Positions 34,488 through 41,673 of a stretch of 64,000 nt of DNA are shown here, one piece after another; positions within the stretch are counted from its first letter, which is position 1; every line of letters starts with the position of its first letter. The notes beneath the pieces are model-generated. The model was not told the DNA's origin and searched no databases. It saw only the letters and a program-made list of their open reading frames with translations. The position numbers were made by a program, and so were the translations under genes. Source of the DNA: Pedomonas sp051304405 (GTDB taxonomy: Bacteria; Pseudomonadota; Alphaproteobacteria; Sphingomonadales; Sphingomonadaceae); the NCBI RefSeq assembly GCF_051304405.1, contig NZ_JBPPGG010000003.1:124001-188000 (forward strand). Direction: 5' to 3'.

Positions 34488-35489
34488 TCAATTGTACCCG
34501 ATCGTGATTTTTCCGAAGTGATTCTGGCCCTCCATATGCCGGAAGGCGTCCGCGAGCGCCTCGAACGGATACGTCGAGTCGATCACCGGTCTTAATCCGC
34601 CAAGCTCCACCGCCCGCACCAGATCCGCCTGGTGTTTGCGGCTGCCAACCGTGATCCCGGTGATGCGGCGATTCGCGTGGATCATGTGGACAGGGGCGAA
34701 CTGAATGGCCTGGCGGCTGAGCACGCCGACCAGGCAGAGCTGCCCCCCGCTGCGCAGCGCCTGAAGCGACTGGCCGAGATCGCCGCCTCCCACCTCGACA
34801 ACGAGGTCAACGCCCGAACCGGTCAGCTCCCGCACGCGCTTGCCCCAATCGGGGGTCGCAACCCGGTTGACAACCTCATCCGCGCCGAGCGCCCGCAGAC
34901 GCTCCGCCTTCTCCTCGGACGACGACGTCGCGATGACCCGCGCCCCGGCCAGACGAGCCAGTTGCAGCGCGAAGGTGGCAACGCCGCCGCTCCCCTGCAC
35001 CAGCACCGTATCACCCGGCTTGATCTGCCCCTCGACCGTCACCGCCCGCCATGCGGTCACGCCCGCACAGGGAAGGCAGGCCGCCTCGACGGCCGAATAG
35101 CCCTCGGGCGCACGGGTGAAGCGAGTCTCGGGCATGGTGACGAAGGTTGCCGCAAAGCCGTCCACATGATCGCCGAGCATGCGGCTGGTGCGCTCCGCCG
35201 TCGCCGGGCCGTCCTCCCAGTCCGCAAAGAAGGTGCCGATGACCCGGTCCCCGACCTTGAATCGGGTCACGTCCGGGCCGCAGGCCTCGACGATTCCCGC
35301 ACCATCGGACAGCGGCACACGCCCCGGCGCCACCTTGATGCCCCCGGTGACGACAAGATAGTCGTGAAAATTCAAAGAGCTGGCCTCGACCCGGACGAGA
35401 ATCTCATTCCCCGCGGGCGCCTTTGCCGCGCCGTCCTTCAGCTCCAGCGCATCGATGCCCGGGCCCTGACCAATTTCATAGTGCTTCAT
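34488..35489 (-). CDS. MDR-family NAD(P)-dependent oxidoreductase
   Basis: 333-residue medium-chain dehydrogenase/reductase. Nucleotide-binding motif VQGSGGVATFALQLARLAG; N-terminal GroES-like domain with SSLNFHDYLVV, which lacks the Cys and GHE zinc ligands of alcohol dehydrogenases. It therefore belongs with the quinone oxidoreductase/enoyl reductase-like branch. ATG 35489 follows GGGGGAGGG. It is divergent from the AraC-type regulator; their shared 160-base region holds a perfect palindrome. Substrate unknown. Confidence 0.87.
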   Translation of the reverse strand: MKHYEIGQGPGIDALELKDGAAKAPAGNEILVRVEASSLNFHDYLVVTGGIKVAPGRVPLSDGAGIVEACGPDVTRFKVGDRVIGTFFADWEDGPATAERTSRMLGDHVDGFAATFVTMPETRFTRAPEGYSAVEAACLPCAGVTAWRAVTVEGQIKPGDTVLVQGSGGVATFALQLARLAGARVIATSSSEEKAERLRALGADEVVNRVATPDWGKRVRELTGSGVDLVVEVGGGDLGQSLQALRSGGQLCLVGVLSRQAIQFAPVHMIHANRRITGITVGSRKHQADLVRAVELGGLRPVIDSTYPFEALADAFRHMEGQNHFGKITIGYN

Positions 35490-35560
35490 GCCCTCCCCCT
35501 TATTGGTACGGTTCTTCAACGCCTGTCCTGCCGGGTTTCCCGCCGTTTGCGAGAGCCCCC

Positions 35561-35597
35561 TTGACTTACAATTCCCTATCAGGAATGATCATTCCTG
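35561..35597 (+). promoter_or_regulatory. Putative promoter with overlapping 18-base palindrome
   Basis: TTGACT at 35561-35566 and AATGAT at 35584-35589 are 17 bases apart. A perfect palindrome CAGGAATGATCATTCCTG (35580-35597) covers the -10, which fits a repressor site. It lies between the divergent MDR and AraC-type genes, 54 bases before the latter. Confidence 0.6.
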
Positions 35598-35650
35598 AAA
35601 ACAACAAAACCGAGTGTGTAGGCGTACCATGTCAATGTGGGGAGGAAATT

Positions 35651-36679
35651 ATGGAGCGCCTGTTCTCTGGCTTTGCTGTACGGACACCCGATGCCGGGCG
35701 CATCTACGCCGCGCTGACCCGCCGGGAATTCTATGAAGGCGACCTTGAGAGCGCGACGGGCGACTTCAACAGCGTTGAACTGGACAAGGCCCTGAGCGCG
35801 CCTTTGTCGATCACCCGCCTCAAGACCCGGACAGAGCTCACCTTCCGCCGCACGTCGCAGCACATCCGCCGCAACAGGGTTGGCCTGCGCGTGCTGTGGT
35901 TCGTCCAGAGCGGCTCCTTGAAAATCGTGCGGGCAACCGGCACATGCGAGATCAAGGCCGGACAGGCCGGCATCCTCGACTCGAACGTTCCGTTCGTCGC
36001 GACGCTCAAGGCATCGCACGAAGGCGAGCACTGCTCCTACCAGGTGATCATTCCGCCCGATCTCTTCATTGCCCACCTGCAGGAAGCCGAACGGTTCTCC
36101 GATCCGTTCAGCCTGGCCAGCCCGTCCGGGCAGATCGCCAGGGAAATTCTGGAGATCATCGTCCAGCACGGCTCGACCCTGGGCGAGAAGGTCACCCAGT
36201 CCCTCACCCACGCCATGCTGGATGCGGTGGGCGACCATCTGCGGGACAGCGGCATCGAACTGCCCCGGCGCCAGAAACTGGTCGATCGGCGGCTGGCCGA
36301 CATCGAGAACTACATCAAGATGAATCTCGCCGACCCGGAGCTGAGCTGCGAAAAGGTGGCGTTCTCCTGCGGAATTTCGCCGCGCTACCTGTGCTTCCTG
36401 CTCAAATCGAACAACACCTCGTTCTCCGAACTGGTCTGGCAGAACCGCCTGTCCAAGGCCCGCGACTGGCTGGTCTCCCGGAAAACCCGGGACTACCCGA
36501 TCCACGAAATCGCCTACATGTCGGGCTTCAAGAGTGCCGCCCACTTCAGCCGCATGTTCCGCTCCGCGTTCGGCATGCCGCCGCGGGAATATCGGGCACT
36601 GCATTTGCAGCAGAACGCACAGGGCGACACGTCCACCTGCGCGGGCTACGCCGACAGGGCCTATTCCCAGGCGGCCTGA
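35651..36679 (+). CDS. AraC-family transcriptional regulator
   Basis: 342 residues from ATG 35651, which has GGGGAGGAAATT directly before it. The N-terminal sensor domain spans about residues 1-215. The C-terminal double helix-turn-helix has DPELSCEKVAFSCGISPRYL and the AraC signature IAYMSGFKSAAHFSRMFRSA followed by GMPPREYR. It probably activates part of the catabolic island; it stands just before the glyoxalase/hydroxyacid dehydrogenase/acyl-CoA dehydrogenase genes. Confidence 0.92.
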   Translation: MERLFSGFAVRTPDAGRIYAALTRREFYEGDLESATGDFNSVELDKALSAPLSITRLKTRTELTFRRTSQHIRRNRVGLRVLWFVQSGSLKIVRATGTCEIKAGQAGILDSNVPFVATLKASHEGEHCSYQVIIPPDLFIAHLQEAERFSDPFSLASPSGQIAREILEIIVQHGSTLGEKVTQSLTHAMLDAVGDHLRDSGIELPRRQKLVDRRLADIENYIKMNLADPELSCEKVAFSCGISPRYLCFLLKSNNTSFSELVWQNRLSKARDWLVSRKTRDYPIHEIAYMSGFKSAAHFSRMFRSAFGMPPREYRALHLQQNAQGDTSTCAGYADRAYSQAA

Positions 36680-36796
36680 GCCGTTTTGACTGCCATTACG
36701 CAACGGGATTGATTGCGGGGGAAATGGTGCTCGTCACGCCCCCGCAAATCCGTAGCATACCCTGACATTTCCGTCGCATGGACTGAGGGGCTGTTT

Positions 36797-37267
36797 ATGT
36801 CTCAAGGGCAAGACAGGATCGATCCGTTGTGGGTCTGGGGCGAGGACGCAACAGCACCGCGCGTGCTCCACACCATGTTCCGGGTGCGCGACGTGGACGC
36901 CTCCTTGCGTTTCTATTGCGATGGCCTCGGTATGCGTCTGCTCGACCGCTACGATTTCGAGAGCGGGCGTTTCTCCATCCTGTTCCTGTCCTATGCCGGT
37001 TATCGTGATGGCGAGGCCGCGCTCGAGCTGACCTACAACTGGGATCAGACCGAGGACTACTCGCACGGAAGCGGCTATGGCCACATCGCCATCGGCGTGC
37101 CGGATGTGGCGGCCATGTGGAATCGCCTGCCCGAATTCGGGGGCCGGCAAGGCACCGCGCCGAAAACCATGATGCCCGGCGCGCCCCAGCTGGCCTTTGT
37201 CTACGATCCTGATGGCTATGCCATCGAGTTAATCCAGATCAACCGCCCGAGCACGGCCTCCGCATAA
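36797..37267 (+). CDS. Lactoylglutathione lyase (glyoxalase I)-like VOC protein
   Basis: 156 residues of the vicinal-oxygen-chelate fold. The four metal ligands of Ni-type glyoxalase I are in place: His25 (LHTMFRVRD), Glu77 (ALELTYNW), His96 (GYGHIAIGV) and Glu144 (DPDGYAIELIQ). These stretches are very close to E. coli GloA, with an N-terminal extension of about 20 residues. The reaction would turn a glutathione hemithioacetal of a 2-oxoaldehyde into a 2-hydroxyacyl-glutathione. The next gene, 11 bases away, encodes a D-2-hydroxyacid dehydrogenase-like enzyme, so they may process one aldehyde in series. Confidence 0.87.
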   Translation: MSQGQDRIDPLWVWGEDATAPRVLHTMFRVRDVDASLRFYCDGLGMRLLDRYDFESGRFSILFLSYAGYRDGEAALELTYNWDQTEDYSHGSGYGHIAIGVPDVAAMWNRLPEFGGRQGTAPKTMMPGAPQLAFVYDPDGYAIELIQINRPSTASA

Positions 37268-37278
37268 CGGCCTCGTTC

Positions 37279-38661
37279 ATGACGATCAGCCCTTCCCTGC
37301 TGGAAAAACTCGGGCCTATCGTGGGTGATCGCGGTTTGCTGACGGGTGAGGACGTTGCCGCCCGCAGCTGCGATCCGTTCCTGCATCTGCCGCCGGGGTC
37401 TCCCGTGATCGTCCGGCCGGCGTCCACGGAGGAGCTGTCCCGCGTCCTTGCCCTTTGCCATGCGTCCGGGCAGCGGGTCGTCACACACGGCGGCTGCACC
37501 GGGGTTGTGGGCGGCGCCATGGCGGGCCCTGCGGACATCGTCATCTCCCTTGAGAGAATGAACCGCGTTCTCGAGGTCGACCCCATCGGCATGACCATGA
37601 CCGTGGAGGCGGGTGTTCCGGTTGAGGTGGCACAGAACGCCGCTGCCGAACACGGCCTGTTCTACCCGATCGATCTGGGCTCGAAGGGCACGGCGACCAT
37701 TGGCGGCACCATTGCCACCAATGCGGGCGGCAACCGCGTGATCCGGTGGGGCATGACGCGCCAGAATGTCAGCGGGCTGGAAGCCGTGCTGGCCGATGGC
37801 ACAGTCGTCTCCCAGCTCAACCGCTTCCTCAAGAACAACACCGGCTATGATCTCAAGCAGCTGTTCATCGGCAGCGAAGGGACGCTCGGCATCGTCACCA
37901 AAGCCGTCTTGAAACTGGTGGCGGCCCCCACCACGCAGAAGGTGGCCTTTGTCTCCGTCCCCGGGTTCGCGGCCGTTCTGGACCTGCTGGTGCGGGCGAG
38001 ACGGATGCCGCAGCTCTCCGCCTTCGAGGCGATGTGGCAGGACTATTACGCGCTTGTCGCGAACCATGATCCCTCGCGCCGGCCGGTCTCCCCCGACCAG
38101 CCCTTCTATGTGCTCATCGAAGCCATGGGCTATGACGAAGCCGAGGACGACCGGGTGTTCACGACCTTCCTCGAAGAGGCCTTCGAGGCCGGCCTGATCG
38201 CGGACGCCGTTTCCGCCCAGTCCGCAAAACAGGCGGCGGACCTGTGGCGGGTCCGCGAATCCTCCGAGATCCTGGTTCGCGAAATGGGCCCGTTCGTCTC
38301 CTTCGATATCAGCGTGGATGTCCGCCGTGCCGATGCGTTTGTCGAGGCCGTGCGGGCGGCGCTGAAAGAGCGCTTCGGGGCATTCCGGTCCGTCGCATTC
38401 GGACATCTGGGCGACAGCAACCTGCACATCGGTGTCCATATCGGCGCGGATACCCGGGAGCGGGAGCATGAGATCGAGGCCTGCGTCTACGGAACGCTTC
38501 GGGCGTTCGGCGGCGCGCTGACCGCCGAGCATGGTGTCGGCACCGCCAAGCGCGCCTTTCTGCCGGATTTCGTGACCCCCGGGGCGTTCGGCACGATGCG
38601 CACCATCCGCCAGGCGCTGGACCCCGTCGGCCTCCTCAACCGTGAGGTTCTGTTCCGTTGA
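37279..38661 (+). CDS. FAD-linked D-2-hydroxyacid (D-lactate/glycolate-type) dehydrogenase
   Basis: 460-residue flavoprotein of the GlcD/D-lactate dehydrogenase family, oxidising a D-2-hydroxyacid to the 2-oxoacid. FAD-binding PCMH domain: VVTHGGCTGVVGGA, GTIGGTIATNAGGN-like TIGGTIATNAGGNR, and GSEGTLGIVTKAVL. The C-terminal catalytic domain has FGHLGDSNLHIGVH and AEHGVGTAKR. No GlcE/GlcF genes follow, so it is likely a single-chain enzyme. The substrate could be D-lactate or a bulkier hydroxyacid from the pathway. Confidence 0.9.
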   Translation: MTISPSLLEKLGPIVGDRGLLTGEDVAARSCDPFLHLPPGSPVIVRPASTEELSRVLALCHASGQRVVTHGGCTGVVGGAMAGPADIVISLERMNRVLEVDPIGMTMTVEAGVPVEVAQNAAAEHGLFYPIDLGSKGTATIGGTIATNAGGNRVIRWGMTRQNVSGLEAVLADGTVVSQLNRFLKNNTGYDLKQLFIGSEGTLGIVTKAVLKLVAAPTTQKVAFVSVPGFAAVLDLLVRARRMPQLSAFEAMWQDYYALVANHDPSRRPVSPDQPFYVLIEAMGYDEAEDDRVFTTFLEEAFEAGLIADAVSAQSAKQAADLWRVRESSEILVREMGPFVSFDISVDVRRADAFVEAVRAALKERFGAFRSVAFGHLGDSNLHIGVHIGADTREREHEIEACVYGTLRAFGGALTAEHGVGTAKRAFLPDFVTPGAFGTMRTIRQALDPVGLLNREVLFR

Positions 38662-38906
38662 CGCGGTACCCGGAATCACACCGCTCACGGCCGCGCGCCG
38701 CGCCATTTGCGGCGGCCGTTTCATGGAACATCGTTCAGCGACGTGTCTTCCGTCGCGACAAGTCTCCAGATGCAAGGCTTCTTGCTCCTGACCCTGTGCG
38801 GTATGGCACTGTCCTGCCTTCGAATGCGAATATCGCCCGCATCACCAACCTGAAATCGTCGATCGCGCACGAACGCGACATGTGAACTGAGGATGAGAAC
38901 GCCGTC

Positions 38907-40052
38907 ATGAGCGAGAACGCAGAGGCCATTCGCGAGATTTGCGACAGCATCATTCGCCGCATCGATCGCAGCTACGTGGCAGAATGTGGCAAGCGCAATG
39001 AAATGCCCGAGAAGCTGTGGAAGATGTGGGCAGAGAGCGGACTGCTCTCCATCGGTCTGCCCGAGGAATACGGCGGCTCCGGCGGCCACCTCTCGGATCT
39101 CGTACTTGCGCTTGACCTGCTGCACCAGCACGGGCTTCTGATGCCGCTGGCCGTTCCCAACTTCATGTCGCGCGAGCCGCTGCTGCGCCACGCGAGCGAG
39201 GAGCAGAAGCGCCGCTATCTGCCGCCGACCGCAACCGGTGAAGCCTTCTTCAGCTTCGGCATCACCGAGCCGGACGCCGGCACCAACACCTTCAAGATCA
39301 AGACGACCGCGATCCGCCAGCCGGATGGCACCTTCCTGCTGAACGGCGGCAAGACCTTCCAGACGGCCTTCGTCGAGTCCAAATACTGCCTGCTCGTGGC
39401 GCGCACCAAGCCTTACAATCCGGAAAACCGGAAGGAAGGCATCTCGCTGTTCATCGTCGATACCAAGCTGCCGGGCATCTCCGCCACGCAGATGGACATC
39501 GGCATGTACCTGCCCGAGAAGAACTACACCACCTACTTCGACAACGTTGTTCTCCCGCCCGACTCCCTGGTCGGCGAGGAGGGCCGCGGCCTCCAGATTC
39601 TGTTCGACAGCCTCAACCCGGAGCGCCTGCTCGTCGCCGCCATGAACGTGGGCCAGGCGGATTACTGCATCAATCGCGCGGCCGAATACGCCAAGGTCCG
39701 CGCACCGTTCGACAAGCCGATTGGCGCCTATCAGTCGATCCAGCACCCCCTCGCTCGCGCCAAGACCTATGTCGAGGCCGCGCGCACCATGATGTACATG
39801 GCCGCCGAGAAGCATGACCGGGGTGAGAACATCGGCGTCGAGGCGAACATGGTGAAGATCCTGTCCTCGGAAGCGTTCAAGATGGCTGCCGAGATCGCCA
39901 TGACCACCTTCGGCGGCTCGGGCGTGGATGTCAGCCAGGATATCCTGCCGTTCTACATCGCCGCGCAGAACAATACCGTGGCGCCCGTCAACAACCAGAT
40001 TGTGCTCAGCTTCATTGCCGAGAAGGTGCTCGGGCTGCCGAAGTCCTATTAA
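38907..40052 (+). CDS. Acyl-CoA dehydrogenase
   Basis: 381 residues, FAD-dependent alpha,beta-oxidation of an acyl-CoA. FAD/substrate motif SFGITEPDAGTNTF and the C-terminal helical domain RAPFDKPIGAYQSIQHPLA are clear. The Glu usually found before Gly-Thr near the C-terminus is replaced (NNTVAPVNNQ), but a Glu is present in LNPERLLVA, the position used by isovaleryl- and long-chain acyl-CoA dehydrogenases. The base is therefore probably that one. The gene ends in a strong terminator shared with the convergent BKACE gene. A 245-base gap without a credible gene precedes it. Confidence 0.9.
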   Translation: MSENAEAIREICDSIIRRIDRSYVAECGKRNEMPEKLWKMWAESGLLSIGLPEEYGGSGGHLSDLVLALDLLHQHGLLMPLAVPNFMSREPLLRHASEEQKRRYLPPTATGEAFFSFGITEPDAGTNTFKIKTTAIRQPDGTFLLNGGKTFQTAFVESKYCLLVARTKPYNPENRKEGISLFIVDTKLPGISATQMDIGMYLPEKNYTTYFDNVVLPPDSLVGEEGRGLQILFDSLNPERLLVAAMNVGQADYCINRAAEYAKVRAPFDKPIGAYQSIQHPLARAKTYVEAARTMMYMAAEKHDRGENIGVEANMVKILSSEAFKMAAEIAMTTFGGSGVDVSQDILPFYIAAQNNTVAPVNNQIVLSFIAEKVLGLPKSY

Positions 40053-40075
40053 CGCACAGCACAGGTTGCGATAGC

Positions 40076-40109
40076 GGCGGCCTCTGGCAATCGCCAGGGG
40101 CCGCCTTTT
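40076..40109 (+). terminator. Intrinsic terminator after the acyl-CoA dehydrogenase
   Basis: 13-base stem GGCGGCCTCTGGC / GCCAGGGGCCGCC (one G-T pair), 4-base loop, then TTTT. Confidence 0.88.
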
Positions 40110-40154
40110 CGTATGGGGGCGGGTGTGGCCGCGACCGCTCCGCCCCGCACGCCA

Positions 40155-41126
40155 TCAAGCAACCTGCCGCGACGATGTTTCGAGGCCGAGGAACCGGAGC
40201 GCCTCAACACCGTGAACCACCGGACGGCCGACCGAGTCCGCCAGCGCGGCAGCAGCCCTCACCATCTCCCCATTGCGCATGGTTGTGGTGCCGCTGATAT
40301 CCTCCTCGCCGACCCGGATGTGACCGCCCATTTCCAGCGCATAACGGACGACCTCCGTGTCCAGGATATTGTCGCCCTGCACCGCGATCATCCAGGGCAG
40401 ATCGGTTCCTTCAAGCGCCTCCAGATAGGCATCGAGGGCCTTGATCGTCGGCGCCAGGGCGTGGCGCACCGTGGGCTCCCGATTCGACCAGACCTTGTAG
40501 CGGCCGCCCAACCAGATCTTGACCATTGTCCCCTTGGGCAACAGCCCGCGCTTTGCGTACTCCGCAATCCAGTAGCACATGGATGGCGTGTAAATTCCGA
40601 GGGAAATCGGCACCTGATGGGTGTTGGCGAATGTCACGAGTTCATGCCCCTCGGAGAAGGTGCAGCCATTTACCCATTGGTTACTGGGCAACCCATCCTC
40701 ATCACAAATGGCGAACACAGTACGCCCCATCTCGATCGCGATCATGGTGAGGCAACCGGCATCAGCCAACGCCTGATAGTGCTGATGCATCTCGGCGTGT
40801 GTCTGCCCCGTGAGCAGTGGCGCCGGATAAACCAGGGCATGGGGATGGCTGGAGAGAATCTCCTGGCTCATCCGAATGACCTGCGCGATCTGCTGGTCGA
40901 TCGACAGATCCAGATCGTGGTGATGATGGATGATGGTTGCGCCCGCATCCAGGGAAGCGCGCGCCCCCTCGAGAGACGGCTCGTACAGACTCCGCCGGCC
41001 CTCGCCGCCGTCGTTCAATACCTGACCGTCCGATGATGCAGCGGAATAGAGCTTGCGCTCATTGCCACCCTTTTTCTCCATCGATACGGCAGCCTCGATG
41101 ATGACTGGTTTACCGGCACCGGACAT
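40155..41126 (-). CDS. Beta-keto acid cleavage enzyme (BKACE, DUF849)
   Basis: 323 residues of the TIM-barrel family that condenses a beta-keto acid with acetyl-CoA to give acetoacetate and a shortened acyl-CoA (prototype: 3-keto-5-aminohexanoate cleavage enzyme). Start features VIIEAAVS; zinc ligands are in ATIIHHHHDLD (residues 63-73), and the second conserved block is GGHIRVGEED. ATG 41126 was chosen because GGAGG lies five bases before it; an upstream ATG at 41138 lacks a ribosome site. The usual HIHVRD box reads HHHHDLD here, so the specificity pocket may differ. It is divergent from a TonB receptor. Confidence 0.87.
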   Translation of the reverse strand: MSGAGKPVIIEAAVSMEKKGGNERKLYSAASSDGQVLNDGGEGRRSLYEPSLEGARASLDAGATIIHHHHDLDLSIDQQIAQVIRMSQEILSSHPHALVYPAPLLTGQTHAEMHQHYQALADAGCLTMIAIEMGRTVFAICDEDGLPSNQWVNGCTFSEGHELVTFANTHQVPISLGIYTPSMCYWIAEYAKRGLLPKGTMVKIWLGGRYKVWSNREPTVRHALAPTIKALDAYLEALEGTDLPWMIAVQGDNILDTEVVRYALEMGGHIRVGEEDISGTTTMRNGEMVRAAAALADSVGRPVVHGVEALRFLGLETSSRQVA

Positions 41127-41673
41127 CTCCACCTCCATTTTGCGTCCGTTGATCCGGGAAAAATTCTACGGATTTCGGACGAGATTCCGGCGCAAAATTC
41201 CTGTTTCTTCCTACACAGACAATCAGGGCATCCCACTCAAGACAATTGCCTTGTTTATGATTCAGACATGGCAACCCGCATTCGAGAACGAAGGCGTATC
41301 CGCGGTTTGCCATTCCCAAGGTGCAGCAAGCCTCTGCTGCCGCCAAAGCATCACTATGCTTTGAACGGCATTCAGTAAAAAAGGCTTCGCACCTCCGCCA
41401 AAGGAAAACGCGCGGCCGAAGAGTCTCATCCATCAACGCACAAATGGATCAATTTTCTGTCGGTCCTCTGATTCCGGAAGCACGCCTCGCGTCTGGCATT
41501 TCCGGAAGCCGGGGAGACAAAACAACACACACCCTTCAGTTGCGTGCAGGGACAATTTTCAGAGGTGGTACGGGAAACACGTCTCACAACAAATGGCGTA
41601 TGTAATCTGGCCGGGCAGAGATGCCGCATGGCAATCGGTTTTTAGAAGAATACTGCTCTGGGGAGGAATCAAA
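41127..41673. other. Gene-free divergent region between BKACE and TonB receptor
   Basis: 547 bases, visibly richer in A and T than the coding DNA around it. The TonB receptor frame stays open upstream to 41593 and other short frames exist, but none has a ribosome site or recognisable product. Promoters and operators for both genes must lie here; I could not single out a convincing pair of hexamers. Confidence 0.45.

Noticed and set aside
38658..38885. Small plus-strand frame between the FAD dehydrogenase and ACAD genes
   Set aside because: Arg/Pro-rich and no ribosome site of note; probably non-coding leader.
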